Source: an uncultured Sulfolobales archaeon (GTDB lineage Archaea; Thermoproteota; Thermoprotei_A; Sulfolobales; Desulfurococcaceae). From it: a stretch of DNA of 58,547 bases. Each line of letters begins with the position of its first letter. Positions within the stretch are counted from its first letter, which is position 1. A model generated the notes under the pieces. The model saw only the letters and a list, made by a program, of their open reading frames with translations, had not been told where the DNA came from and did not search any database. The stretch covers positions 68,889 to 127,435 of the forward strand of contig CALIML010000015.1 in NCBI GenBank assembly GCA_938045475.1, in the 5' to 3' direction. Positions 42,128 to 50,235 of the stretch are shown piece after piece. Made by a program: the position numbers and the translations under genes.

Positions 42128-42626
42128 TGGGATGAAGTCCATAAGCACCATTATTGGAGCAGCTATAGCGCTAGCTGTATTGATAGCTTTTACAACGTTC
42201 TTTATATCCACAGTCTCAAGAACCATTGAGTACGTAAGTGAGCTTATGGACATATCGCTTTCTAAAGCTAATGTAGTGAATGTAGCTAAATCCATGGAGG
42301 GCAAATGGGTTGAGAGCAATGATAGCTTAGTAATAACTTTGAGGAGCAACTACCACGAGGCAGTTCTTTTAACAGGAATAATAGTAGTTTACAGTAACGG
42401 CACTTACGTTATAGCGTCAAGAAACAACGCGGTATGTAGCGAACTAATGTTTGCAAACACTAATGGAGGCAGCTGCCCGCTTAGCTTGCAGCCGCCGCCC
42501 ATAGCATTGGGCCCGGGGCGCAGCATTACGATAACCATGCCTAAGGCGCCCAATAATGTATCTATAGTGGTTGTAACTGTCTCAATTCCTCAAGCAGTGG
42601 TTGCAATACCTTTACCTAAAGGCTAG
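42111..42626 (+). CDS. Pilin-like / archaellum-accessory-like secreted protein 2
   Basis: About 171 residues. The N-terminus is YSGMKSISTIIGAAIALAVL followed by IAFTTFFIST, a class III pilin signal with a short charged leader and a long hydrophobic helix. The exported part contains KSMEGKWVESNDSLVITLRS and SVSIPQAVV-like strands, plus a Cys pair (AVCSELM, GGSCPL). The start is ATG 42111 or the upstream 42102. It overlaps the first pilin-like gene, so they are coupled. An FlaF/FlaG-type stator or adhesive pilus subunit are both possible. Confidence 0.65.
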   Translation: MQAEYSGMKSISTIIGAAIALAVLIAFTTFFISTVSRTIEYVSELMDISLSKANVVNVAKSMEGKWVESNDSLVITLRSNYHEAVLLTGIIVVYSNGTYVIASRNNAVCSELMFANTNGGSCPLSLQPPPIALGPGRSITITMPKAPNNVSIVVVTVSIPQAVVAIPLPKG

Positions 42627-42669
42627 GTTAAGTGAAAAACCCGCCTACATTTAGCGACATTAATTAGAC

Positions 42670-43002
42670 CTAGTGTTCATCCCACTGCCTATACTCCATG
42701 AGCTTTTTCTCAATGAATGCTCTAACATCTCTAACAACGCCTTCAATTACACTACTGCAGTGAGTGGACTTACGGCCCGTCTCCATTGTAGATACGTCAA
42801 GCGCTACTGTTACTAAATCACTTGACACAGTTATCGATATGGAGAGATCTGCATCGCAGATCTCTCCGAGCTCCTTACTTAAGCTATTAAAGCTATTAAA
42901 CGCTTGTTCCTGGACTTCTATAGCTATTTTCTCAACTACTTCAGGCGTCAGCTTGCTTAAGTCCAGCCCCATGGTCTTAACTCTTCTACGAGCCTTGTTC
43001 AA
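42670..43002 (-). CDS. DUF3194-like small archaeal protein
   Basis: A 110-residue protein following the prefoldin gene. It has LSKLTPEVVEKIAIEVQEQA, a helix with two Asp (GEICDADLSISITVSSDLVT) and a C-terminal helix (VVRDVRAFIEKKLMEYRQWD). Size, pattern and place match DUF3194, found beside prefoldin beta in archaea. The start is TTG at 43002, overlapping prefoldin by 17 bases; ATG at 42972 (MGLDLSKL) is an alternative. Confidence 0.65.
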   Translation of the reverse strand: MNKARRRVKTMGLDLSKLTPEVVEKIAIEVQEQAFNSFNSLSKELGEICDADLSISITVSSDLVTVALDVSTMETGRKSTHCSSVIEGVVRDVRAFIEKKLMEYRQWDEH

Positions 43003-43360
43003 AGCTTATCCCGTGTCTTTCAAGAGATTCCTTAAGCTCTCTCTCACTTTCACTAACTTGCCTTCTCAGTACTTCCACCTGGTTCTTATACTTCTGTAGT
43101 TTTATTGTGAGGAGCTCCTTTCTCTCCTCAAGCTCCTTGTATATAGAGTCCTTGCTCTCCTTGATCAAGACATGGCCTACTGATTTATATACTTCAATGT
43201 TTTCAGGCAATTTCTTTAATGCATCCATGATCTCGTTGACTTCCCTAAGCTCGCTTTCAGCTGCTCTAAGTTCCGCCTCTAGTTTAAGCAACATGTTTCT
43301 TAAGCTATCGTATTTAACTGCCTTCTGCCTTACTTCTGGAGGTAGACTCTCTATTGACAT
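42986..43360 (-). CDS. pfdB: Prefoldin beta subunit (GimC beta)
   Basis: A 124-residue coiled-coil chaperone subunit: SIESLPPEVRQKAVKYDSLR, two long helices, and the hairpin connection LPENIEVYKSVGHVLIKES between them (KLPE..VYK.VG..LV is the family mark). With prefoldin alpha it forms a hexamer that hands unfolded proteins to the thermosome. It starts inside the end of pcc1 (overlap of 47 bases). ATG start. Confidence 0.88.
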   Translation of the reverse strand: MSIESLPPEVRQKAVKYDSLRNMLLKLEAELRAAESELREVNEIMDALKKLPENIEVYKSVGHVLIKESKDSIYKELEERKELLTIKLQKYKNQVEVLRRQVSESERELKESLERHGISFEQGS

Positions 43361-43598
43361 TCCAAGCTTCCTCCACGCACTCCATTATGCTAGACAACAC
43401 TCCTAAGTAGCTATTTAGAAGAGCTCTTAAAATATTTACCCTACTGCAATCAAACTCTATTTCTAATACACCTCCAAGGAGCTTATGTCTTAAGCTGCAC
43501 TCACTTGATGGAAGACTCTTGGACTCTGGTATAAGTGATTCGTGGATAGCCTTCAGCAGCCCTAGATCCTCGTGCTTAATGCCTATCCTCACCTTCAA
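43314..43598 (-). CDS. pcc1: KEOPS complex subunit Pcc1
   Basis: A 94-residue protein: KVRIGIKHEDLGLLKAIHES, LIPESKSLPSSEC, then LGGVLEIEFDCSRVNILRAL and LNSYLGVLSSIMECVEEAW. That is the typical Pcc1 alpha/beta pattern (PE, I.a.d...lRa..NSyl). Pcc1 is the dimerisation subunit of KEOPS, which makes t6A in ANN-decoding tRNAs. It overlaps both the Brix gene (23 bases) and prefoldin beta (47 bases) inside the exosome superoperon. Confidence 0.85.
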   Translation of the reverse strand: MKVRIGIKHEDLGLLKAIHESLIPESKSLPSSECSLRHKLLGGVLEIEFDCSRVNILRALLNSYLGVLSSIMECVEEAWNVNRESTSRSKAEGS

Positions 43599-44133
43599 AT
43601 AACCTTACCTTACCCACTTTAATTACTGGCCCAACTACTTCTCCACCAGCATTAATAAATGATACCTCTATAAGCCCGCTGCACCCATTACTTAACACAA
43701 GCCTTACACCGCTCTTCGCTGAACCCACTTTAGCATTAAGTACTTCCATTAGAAGATCGGCTAGTTTAAAGCACTCATCTGTTCCACAACCATATGTATC
43801 TATCGATAACTCCCTCGGGGGACTCTTTTCTAAAACCCTGCCCCTAATCTCTCTACACAACTTCACTCCCCCAATAGTTATTGAGAACAAGGGTTTTGGC
43901 TCGCGGAGCTCATGGTATAGCTTGTAGAAAGCAATTCGCCCGGGATTCCCTTTGTATTCAAGGACTACTGCAAAGTACTTTGCGGATAGAGAGATTAATT
44001 CATGAATTAACTCAATGAGGGATTTCCTGCCTCTACTTAATTTAAATGAGTTAGGGATGCAGTAGACTAATTCACTTACTAAGCTTCTAGTTCTTCGACT
44101 AGGCCTGCGCGATGTTGTAAAAACAATTTGCAT
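43576..44133 (-). CDS. Brix-domain rRNA-processing protein (Imp4/Mil-like)
   Basis: A 185-residue single Brix domain: IVFTTSRRPSRRTRSLVSEL, FKLSRGRKSLIELIHELIS and VVLEYKGNPGRIAFYKLYHE. The first motif (TTSRxPSxRTR) is that of archaeal Imp4-like proteins, which bind rRNA during ribosome assembly. It is between eL43 and Pcc1 in the superoperon. The small RNA polymerase subunit P gene often found at this point is missing: only 11 bases separate this gene from the eL43 gene. ATG start. Confidence 0.85.
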   Translation of the reverse strand: MQIVFTTSRRPSRRTRSLVSELVYCIPNSFKLSRGRKSLIELIHELISLSAKYFAVVLEYKGNPGRIAFYKLYHELREPKPLFSITIGGVKLCREIRGRVLEKSPPRELSIDTYGCGTDECFKLADLLMEVLNAKVGSAKSGVRLVLSNGCSGLIEVSFINAGGEVVGPVIKVGKVRLFEGEDRH

Positions 44134-44144
44134 AAAGAGCTCCG

Positions 44145-44405
44145 CTACTTTCTTGATACGTACTTGGGGAAGTACTTACTCAGCTCCGTTCTTGGAGTAT
44201 AGGCTCCTCCAGCCCACGTACTTCCACACTTCCTGCACTTCCATAAGCCAGCGCTCACTCTATAAACAGCCCCTCTTGAAGAACAGAAGGGGCAGTTGTG
44301 GGCGGAATATCTTTTCATTAATATGTTTCTAACTTTCTTCCTCAACGTTGAACCATATCTAGCTCCATAGCGTCCAGCTATTTTCACTACCTTTGTTCCA
44401 CCCAT
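44145..44405 (-). CDS. rpl37ae: Ribosomal protein eL43 (L37Ae)
   Basis: An 86-residue large-subunit protein with a C4 zinc ribbon: NCPFCSSRGAVYRVSAGLWK and CRKCGSTWAGGAYTP. The N-terminal GTKVVKIAGRYGARYGSTLR is nearly identical to the archaeal consensus. It follows Rrp42 in the superoperon. ATG start. Confidence 0.94.
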   Translation of the reverse strand: MGGTKVVKIAGRYGARYGSTLRKKVRNILMKRYSAHNCPFCSSRGAVYRVSAGLWKCRKCGSTWAGGAYTPRTELSKYFPKYVSRK

Positions 44406-44451
44406 AGTTGCTCAGCCCATCGTTTACCTGCATCGCTGCTTCTCTCTATCT

Positions 44452-45282
44452 TTAAACAGTTTTTAATGCTTTCTCTAAGAGTGTGAGTAGTTCGCGGCTC
44501 TTCTTAATGGCTGTATCTACTGCATAATTTAATTCACTTACCGATAGTCCTCCTCCACTTTTCTGTATTCCAACTATCCTGCCACCGCTATCAATGCCTA
44601 CAGTGACCTTGGCTTCAGCCAAAATCTCTTCATCTAGGTTTGGATCCAGTAGTATGTACCCCCCGATCTTAACTAATGTAACTGTCACTACATTTAACTT
44701 TACTGGAAGCTGTTTATCCATAGTGCCGTAATCTATTTTAACTTGGTCATTCTCTACCGACACCAGCTTCGGCAGCCTAGCTACGTTTAGTGCAGCCATT
44801 GATGCAAGAGTGCTTGCATCAGTTACGTTTCCATCGTGATCAAGTAAGTATATGTCATTGTATATGCTCCACGAATACTTTCCCGGCACTATGACTAACT
44901 CCCCTAGATCTATTGACTTCGACTCCCTCAAACACCTGTCTATCACTCTAGCGACTTCAACAGCATTTTCATCTGGGGGGCCTGGTTCAAACGATGGAGA
45001 TGCCAGCGGTACGAATTCTGCGTGAACTTGGAGGACTCCTTCACTAGGTCTGTCGGGAAAAGGCCTTTCAACGCTTATCTTCACTCCAACGAGGATAGAT
45101 GTATTACCAAGCTTAACTAGTGCAGAGCCATTACTCCTCCTAGGAATGGGGTTTAACTCTATAGTTATGGGTCTAAAGTCCTCAAACCCCCTTCCATCAA
45201 CTCTAGCCCCCTTCTTTAAGGCAGAGACTATTGCCTCCCTCTTAAGTTTAGGTATTGGAGGCTGTATTGGCGTTACACTCAT
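44452..45282 (-). CDS. rrp42: Exosome complex subunit Rrp42
   Basis: A 276-residue RNase PH-like subunit that is not itself catalytic: KKGARVDGRGFEDFRPITIE, GSALVKLGNTSILVGVKISV, VEVARVIDRCLRESKSIDLG and YSWSIYNDIYLLDHDGNVTD. It pairs with Rrp41 in the archaeal exosome ring; the phosphate-site Arg-Asp of catalytic partners is not conserved here. It follows rrp41 by 12 bases. Confidence 0.94.
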   Translation of the reverse strand: MSVTPIQPPIPKLKREAIVSALKKGARVDGRGFEDFRPITIELNPIPRRSNGSALVKLGNTSILVGVKISVERPFPDRPSEGVLQVHAEFVPLASPSFEPGPPDENAVEVARVIDRCLRESKSIDLGELVIVPGKYSWSIYNDIYLLDHDGNVTDASTLASMAALNVARLPKLVSVENDQVKIDYGTMDKQLPVKLNVVTVTLVKIGGYILLDPNLDEEILAEAKVTVGIDSGGRIVGIQKSGGGLSVSELNYAVDTAIKKSRELLTLLEKALKTV

Positions 45283-45294
45283 CTCACAACACCT

Positions 45295-46020
45295 CTATTC
45301 CTCTATGTAAAGCATGTACTTCTTTGATAAAGCCTCCTTCTGCAATCTATAGACTTCAAATATCCCCTTCACAGCTAAGTTCATTGCTGCATCAAACTCC
45401 TCCCTAGTCATGACTCCATTTAATTGTAGGAGAACTACTTGGTTAAGGGAAGGCATCATGCCAACGGGCATATCAGCTTCACCATACTCATCCTCTAATT
45501 CATCTATATCTAAAACTATTACTCCATCAATTTTCCCAACAGCAACAGCAGCTATTAAATCCCTCATTGGTATCCCAGCATCAGCTAATGCAAGTGACGC
45601 AGCCGTTAAGCCGGCTGTTCTAGTGCCTCCATCGGCTTGTAGAACCTCTATGAATATGTCTATAGCAGATCTTGGGAATAGCTCAGTGAATATGGCTGAT
45701 TCAAGCGCTTCTCTAATAACTTTAGATAGCTCTATTTCCCTCCTACTCGGCGCTGGAGACTTTCTTTCGGCAGTAGAGAAGGGAGCCATGTGATACCTGC
45801 ATCTAACTATGGCTTTCTCCGGCGAAAGCATGTATTTAGCCGGAGGCTCTCGAGGCCCGTAAACAGCCGCTATAACCTTGGTGTTTCCAAATTCAACTAG
45901 TGCAGAGCCATCGGCGTTCTTTAGTACTCCAACCTCCATTTTAATTGATCTAAGCTCGTCGGGTCTCCTATTGTCGTGTCGCAGTCCATCCTCTCCAATC
46001 AATGTAGGCCTGCCGCTCAT
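45295..46020 (-). CDS. rrp41: Exosome complex catalytic subunit Rrp41
   Basis: A 241-residue RNase PH-like 3'-5' phosphorolytic exonuclease. It has [40 protein letters not shown], then the phosphate-binding [20 protein letters not shown] and the catalytic-loop strand [11 protein letters not shown]-like segment ([19 protein letters not shown], with the conserved Asp). Degrades or tails RNA within the exosome ring. It overlaps rrp4 by four bases. ATG start. Confidence 0.95.
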   Translation of the reverse strand: MSGRPTLIGEDGLRHDNRRPDELRSIKMEVGVLKNADGSALVEFGNTKVIAAVYGPREPPAKYMLSPEKAIVRCRYHMAPFSTAERKSPAPSRREIELSKVIREALESAIFTELFPRSAIDIFIEVLQADGGTRTAGLTAASLALADAGIPMRDLIAAVAVGKIDGVIVLDIDELEDEYGEADMPVGMMPSLNQVVLLQLNGVMTREEFDAAMNLAVKGIFEVYRLQKEALSKKYMLYIEE

Positions 46021-46721
46021 GGTATTCCAGCCCTCCTCTTTTCATCCTCGATGAACCTCCTTATTCTATCAGTTAGACCAGGTATATGGGCTTCACTCTC
46101 TATCTTCCTAATAGCTCTAATCACTATGTCCTCCAACAATGAGTTTGGGCACTTTATCCAAATCCTTCCATTAACAGCTACAGTCATACTGCAGTTAGTT
46201 AAGGACGTGAGGGCTTCAACCATCGTCTTCCTCTTCCCCACTATTCTTGGAACTCTGCTCGGCTTTACATCTATGACTAATCCCTCAACTATCTTCCCAA
46301 GGCCTTTGGCTTTAGTGGTCAATATTGGTCCCCTAGATCTATCGAAAATAAGCACTTTAGCTAAAACGTAGTCGCCTATATCGAAGTACTTCCTAATGTC
46401 GTCAGTTAATGGATTAAACTGCTCTATTGCTTCACCAGCGTTTAAAACTGCTTTATATGGAGCCCTTATATCAATAAACCAATTCGTTACTCCTACTCCA
46501 ACAACTACTCCAATAACTAGATCCCCCTCTCTCGGCACTACTACTCCCTCAAGAGGTATTATTGATACAGCATTCTCCTTTACTTCAGCTAAGCCTATTA
46601 CTGTTCCATACACTTTACCTCCTACTTTATACGTGTAGGAGCCAGCTATAGCGTCGTCTCCTTCAGCCAATAGATCCCCTGGCTTAACTATTTGCCTATT
46701 AGCTACGTATATGTTAGCCAT
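46017..46721 (-). CDS. rrp4: Exosome RNA-binding cap subunit Rrp4
   Basis: A 234-residue protein with S1 and KH domains: the N-terminal [20 protein letters not shown], the S1 barrel ([40 protein letters not shown]) and the C-terminal KH with [20 protein letters not shown] (the GxxG loop is VGKR). It caps the ring and threads RNA. ATG start; overlaps rrp41 by four bases and follows SBDS by four. Confidence 0.94.
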   Translation of the reverse strand: MANIYVANRQIVKPGDLLAEGDDAIAGSYTYKVGGKVYGTVIGLAEVKENAVSIIPLEGVVVPREGDLVIGVVVGVGVTNWFIDIRAPYKAVLNAGEAIEQFNPLTDDIRKYFDIGDYVLAKVLIFDRSRGPILTTKAKGLGKIVEGLVIDVKPSRVPRIVGKRKTMVEALTSLTNCSMTVAVNGRIWIKCPNSLLEDIVIRAIRKIESEAHIPGLTDRIRRFIEDEKRRAGIP

Positions 46722-46725
46722 TTAT

Positions 46726-47424
46726 TCACCCTACTCCAACTACCTTAATTGAAGCTGTACCCTTCGTAAGGCTATTAACTTTATCTATAAACTCGCTCTG
46801 TGCGCCGGCCGGTATCTCTATCTCTAAGTATAGATCTCCATTGCTAAGCCAGTTAGTTCTCTTGACTTGGCCTAAAGTCGTTAATTGCCTGTATACTTTA
46901 CCAGCGTGTTCTGATGGAATGCTTATGGCTAGTAGAGCCTTAGCTATCTTTATTGGCATAACCTTCGAGATCTTTGATATTGCGTCCTGTAACTGAGCTT
47001 CAACACTCTTATAAGGATCTATTGCTACCCTCGCTTGCTCTAGTGCAGCTTCAATTCTCTTAATAGGTATGGGGAGCTTAGTCTTTGGGTCTACGGCATT
47101 CTTAGCTATGAGGCTGATCAGCTGCCTCTTCTTGACTTCAATTATGTGCCTCCTCTGCTCGGAAGTTAATTGAAGCTCCCCGCCTTTAACTATCTCAACT
47201 GCTATCTTCTTTAGATCGTCTGTTCCAAATACTTCCCTAAGGCTTTCAGGAGAAGCCTTCAACCCCTTCTTAGCGTCCTTATATACGATGTCTCCTACGA
47301 GTAGTTCATCTATGCTGACGCTTGCCCCTTCCTTTACTTTTAGCGCTGCATCTGGATTCACCAAGATCTCAAATCTATGCCCTTTTGCTTCATACCTAGC
47401 TATTATGTGTCTACTAGACAACAT
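46726..47424 (-). CDS. SBDS family ribosome maturation protein
   Basis: A 232-residue orthologue of the Shwachman-Bodian-Diamond protein: HIIARYEAKGHRFEILVNPD, VSIDELLVGDIVYKDAKKGL, EQRRHIIEVKKRQLISLIAK and the C-terminal ferredoxin-like DLYLEIEIPAGAQSEFIDKV. SBDS releases the anti-association factor aIF6 from the large subunit with an EF2-like GTPase. It lies between psmA and rrp4, the standard order of the archaeal exosome superoperon. ATG start. Confidence 0.93.
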   Translation of the reverse strand: MLSSRHIIARYEAKGHRFEILVNPDAALKVKEGASVSIDELLVGDIVYKDAKKGLKASPESLREVFGTDDLKKIAVEIVKGGELQLTSEQRRHIIEVKKRQLISLIAKNAVDPKTKLPIPIKRIEAALEQARVAIDPYKSVEAQLQDAISKISKVMPIKIAKALLAISIPSEHAGKVYRQLTTLGQVKRTNWLSNGDLYLEIEIPAGAQSEFIDKVNSLTKGTASIKVVGVG

Positions 47425-47519
47425 ACCACCATGGCGATTAGAGGCTTTATCACTAAGTCTAATATTGTTCTCTAACTAATAACTGCTATTAAAATTGAAT
47501 TGACGTGGGTTAAAAGAGA

Positions 47520-48233
47520 TCATTCGAGGAGAGCACTTATGTCCTCTATGGACAGTATTTTAAACTTCCTCTCCTCAACATCTACATAGCCTATCTCGAG
47601 GTTTTCAGGGCCGAGTTTCTCTTCTGCCGGGTGCATTAGTGAATGTATTCCTAACCTTATGGTTTCCTTCACTCCAAGATCCTTCCTATAGTTCTTCTCT
47701 AAATACTCCACTGCAGCTTGAGCGTGTTCACCTAGCGCTACACCAAAGTAGCTCATATATCTGCCGCTGGGCTCAGTCATAAATAGCTCTGCTCCTCTAA
47801 AGTCTACGCCAGCAAATATTAATGCTACTCCAAAGGGCCTCACTCCAGCATGTTGAGTGTACATTTGCTTTATGTCGCAAACGTTCTTAGCTAAGAGTTC
47901 TATAGGCATGGGTTCATCGTAGAGAAACCTGTGCTGTAAAGCTACGCGTCTTGCATAATCTATGAGTATTCTTCCATCACCAGCTATTCCAGCAAATGTG
48001 GCTCCAACGTGATCATCTATTTTAAATATCTTCTGGATAATGCTTGAATCAACTAATGGAGATATCTTCTTCTTTTCAACAACTAACGCACTAGTGCTCT
48101 TAGTTCTCACTCCAAGCGTAGTCCAGCCCCTTCTAACGGCTTCAAAAGCATACTCAACCTGGTATATTCTGCCATCTGGAGAGAATATAGTTATTGCCCT
48201 ATCGTAACCCATTGCTGGAGGACCGAAGCTCAC
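47520..48233 (-). CDS. psmA: 20S proteasome alpha subunit
   Basis: A 237-residue alpha subunit: GYDRAITIFSPDGRIYQVEY, AFEAVRRGWTTLGVRTKSTS and GVALIFAGVDFRGAELFMTE. The N-terminal MSFGPPAMGYDRA gate segment is intact, with no propeptide and no catalytic Thr, as expected for alpha chains. It forms the gated outer rings. ATG start; first gene of the superoperon, 95 bases before SBDS. Confidence 0.95.
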   Translation of the reverse strand: MSFGPPAMGYDRAITIFSPDGRIYQVEYAFEAVRRGWTTLGVRTKSTSALVVEKKKISPLVDSSIIQKIFKIDDHVGATFAGIAGDGRILIDYARRVALQHRFLYDEPMPIELLAKNVCDIKQMYTQHAGVRPFGVALIFAGVDFRGAELFMTEPSGRYMSYFGVALGEHAQAAVEYLEKNYRKDLGVKETIRLGIHSLMHPAEEKLGPENLEIGYVDVEERKFKILSIEDISALLE

Positions 48234-48663
48234 TTAATACACCCATAAATAGCATTATACAAGTGGTTTAAAGAGTTTCCGTTCCCTCTAGACATTCGTT
48301 TCCCCCTAGAAATGCACTTAATCAATTCACATTCTTTTCCTACGCCATGAACCTCTGCATGCCTACAGGGATTTAGGGCTCTGCAATTTCACTACGGTTG
48401 CTGAGCTCAGCGGGGCTGACGTCCACTTGCATTAGCTGCGGGGGCTTGGAGCAGTGCCTCCATAAATGCTTAGGAATCCCTACTGGAAGTAAATGATGGC
48501 GAAGCTCATGAATGCCTCAAGAATATTAAATAAGCATAGCCTTCTTCACGCTCCTACAGCGTGTTCCTCTTAATATTCGACAACAAGTTTCAACCCTCGC
48601 TAAGCCATGGATTATTAGATTATTAAGCCGCCCAGCACATTCATCCCGCCAGGGGTTCAGGAT
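48234..48663. other. Intergenic region with a cysteine-rich fragment
   Basis: No intact gene in 430 bases. At 48401-48496 on the plus strand a frame reads LSSAGLTSTCISCGGLEQCL, then HKCLGIPTGSK and a stop. The spacing C-x2-C-x5-C-x3-C near the end is like the [4Fe-4S] tail found on some aldo/keto reductases and radical enzymes. It is probably the 3' end of a deleted gene; the family is uncertain. Confidence 0.4.
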
Positions 48664-49155
48664 TTGAAGATCGCCATAATATATTACAGTAAGACCGGTA
48701 AGACGAGGCGATTGATTGAATACGTCTTTCACAAGCTCAAAGACCTTGGAGTAGGAGTTGATGTATTCACAGTAAGGCCCATTAGAGAATACTCGAGTAG
48801 ACTCCTTCACTTAAATCCACGGACCCTATATGAAACACTGCTTAGCAGGAACATCCCAATAAAGGGGGATGAGGGCTTCAAGCCTGAGACTTATGACGCA
48901 GTAGTTATTGCTACGCCAATCTGGTGGGGCATGGAAGCCCCTCCAATACATTCATTTATACAGAAATACGCTAATTTAATAAAAACTCCAATATACTGCA
49001 TCACTACAGCCGATCTTCCAATAGACTATGCTTCTAAGCTGCTGAAGACCCTTAAAGCACGAGGCTACGAAGTTAGGGAATGCATACAAGTTGTGAATTT
49101 TGAAAAAGATCGAGGCAGAATAGATGCTATGCTCGATAAAGTTTCTAAAGCATAG
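48664..49155 (+). CDS. Flavodoxin-like / NAD(P)H:quinone oxidoreductase-type protein
   Basis: A 163-residue flavodoxin-fold protein: KIAIIYYSKTGKTRRLIEYV (the FMN phosphate loop SKTGKT), TYDAVVIATPIWWGMEAPPI (the W.G loop that stacks on FMN) and LIKTPIYCITTADLPIDYAS. It is an FMN electron-transfer or quinone reductase protein. The TTG at 48664 (MKIAIIYYSK) is behind AGGGG. It stands alone before the tRNA-Ser gene. Confidence 0.85.
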   Translation: MKIAIIYYSKTGKTRRLIEYVFHKLKDLGVGVDVFTVRPIREYSSRLLHLNPRTLYETLLSRNIPIKGDEGFKPETYDAVVIATPIWWGMEAPPIHSFIQKYANLIKTPIYCITTADLPIDYASKLLKTLKARGYEVRECIQVVNFEKDRGRIDAMLDKVSKA

Positions 49156-49192
49156 AATGCTAAAATAGGGCTGAAGCAAAAACATATGTTCA

Positions 49193-49299
49193 GCCGGGGT
49201 GCCCGAGCGGCCTAAGGGGGAGGGCTCGAGGCCACTCCAGTAGGTAAGAGACCCTCTGCTCCCCACAGGGGCACGCGGGTTCAAATCCCGCCCCCGGCG
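49193..49299 (+). tRNA. tRNA-Ser (anticodon CGA) with intron
   Basis: A class II tRNA with acceptor GCCGGGG/CCCCGGC, a long variable arm (TGCTCCCC ACA GGGGCA) and T arm GCGGG-TTCAAAT-CCCGC. The anticodon stem is GAGGG with CCCTC and the anticodon CGA at 49227-49229. A 20-nt intron (49231-49250) follows position 37, the usual archaeal place for a bulge-helix-bulge. Discriminator G, CCA not encoded. Confidence 0.93.
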
Positions 49300-49395
49300 T
49301 AAAGTATTTGTAAGAGTTGTTGGAGTTCGCCCCGGACTAAAGCAAACCTTATTAAATCTCAATAACTATGTTGTAAGTAAATGAAGCTTCTTAGC

Positions 49396-49480
49396 GCGGG
49401 GGTGCCCGAGCATGGTCAAAGGGGTCGGGCTCAGGACCCGATGGCGTAGGCCTGCGTGGGTTCAAATCCCACCCCCCGCA
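49396..49480 (+). tRNA. tRNA-Leu (anticodon CAG)
   Basis: An 85-nt class II tRNA: acceptor GCGGGGG/CCCCCGC, anticodon arm TCGGG-CTCAGGA-CCCGA (CAG), variable arm TGGCGTAGGCCTGC and T arm GTGGG-TTCAAAT-CCCAC. Discriminator A, as expected for Leu. No intron and no encoded CCA. Confidence 0.95.
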
Positions 49481-49878
49481 TCATTACTTCTAGTTCTAGT
49501 GCTATTTCTGCAACTTCGATTTTAAAGTCTACGTGCTCCTATGCCCTAGTTCATAATCGTACATTTCTGCAGTCCCAAGGGCTGGAGAACGTTAAGGGAA
49601 AGGAGAGGATTAGGGTTTTCTTAGCTGCGTAGTCATTGATGGACGTACATAGCCCAAAACTCAACTTCTACGTGCTGAAAATGAAGAAGAACAGGCTGCA
49701 CTTTAGCGTTCATCTCAGTTATTCTGCTAGCCCCTGCTGTTTATTCATGGCTATACCTCCCCATTCCCTCCCCGTATTGCTGCTCTCCTAACCATCTCAA
49801 AGTGCTTAGTGTGGACTGTAAGCTGACGCTAATTAAGGCTGATCCGAGGGTGATTATTAGGGCGCAAGTTTGAAACAT
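49481..49878. other. Debris zone after tRNA-Leu
   Basis: No intact gene. 49625-49654 matches 26941-26970 (24 of 30 bases), and on the minus strand reads GLCTSINDYAAKKTLILSF. A plus-strand frame at about 49690-49877 encodes a membrane segment and tail (LAFISVILLAPAVYSWLYLP, then KADPRVIIRAQV) but has no good start codon. It may be a small gene remnant. Confidence 0.4.
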
Positions 49879-50077
49879 TTATTCAAACCCGAGCACTCCT
49901 TTAACAAAATTCATTAAGGTTAATCCTACTGCAAGTCCAGCCTGCAGAAAGCTGTTGGCAACACCCATGGCGATCCCCCCTACTTGTAGTGGGAACGACG
50001 TCGGAAAGTATTGCGAAGCCTGCAGAGTTAGTGAAGCCAACACCTAGGCCGCAAAGGATAGCCGCTAATGGCTTCAG
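49879..50077 (-). pseudogene. C-terminal relic of an MFS transporter, one frameshift
   Basis: The minus strand reads LKPLAAILCGLGVGFTNSAG and FAILSDVVP. After a one-base insertion near 49992 it continues LQVGGIAMGVANSFLQAGL, AVGLTLMNFVKGVLGFE and a stop. These are the last two helices of a major facilitator, with the RGxAMGxxNSxxQ-like loop characteristic of sugar and organic-acid carriers. The N-terminal ten helices are gone and the remnant abuts a hairpin (50122-50167). Confidence 0.65.
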
Positions 50078-50121
50078 TCACGGCCTATATCGTATCTGCA
50101 GATGGGGGCCAGGCGGCGTTT

Positions 50122-50167
50122 CTCCACTAACGGAAAAACAAATACCGCTAAATACCGTTAGCGGGAG
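50122..50167. repeat. Hairpin B: related inverted repeats with alternative pairings, 3' flank of reverse gyrase
   Basis: CTCCACTAACGG (50122-50133) can pair with CCGTTAGCGGGAG (50155-50167). Within the loop CCGCTAA (50145-50151) can pair instead with TTAGCGG (50158-50164), so the two stems exclude each other. The outer arms match hairpin A at 463-490, and GCAGATGGGGGCCA (about 50098-50111) matches GTAGATGGGGGGCCA near 381. The element lies 70-115 bases past the reverse gyrase stop in the direction of transcription. Confidence 0.6.
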
Positions 50168-50190
50168 TTGGCCCTGCATGCGGGATCCTT

Positions 50191-50213
50191 GCCCCACTAG
50201 CTGGGAGTGGGGC
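50191..50213. terminator. 8-bp hairpin just after the reverse gyrase gene
   Basis: GCCCCACT, a seven-base loop, AGTGGGGC, a perfect stem. It begins 23 bases past the stop at 50236 in the minus direction. No long T-run follows, so it may stabilise the 3' end rather than terminate transcription. Confidence 0.4.
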
Positions 50214-50235
50214 CAAGTCGAGCCCAACGCCTGCT

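Noticed and set aside
48976-49362. 128-codon minus-strand frame through the flavodoxin gene and tRNA-Ser
   Set aside because: It runs antisense to two well-supported genes and its tail is translated tRNA sequence.
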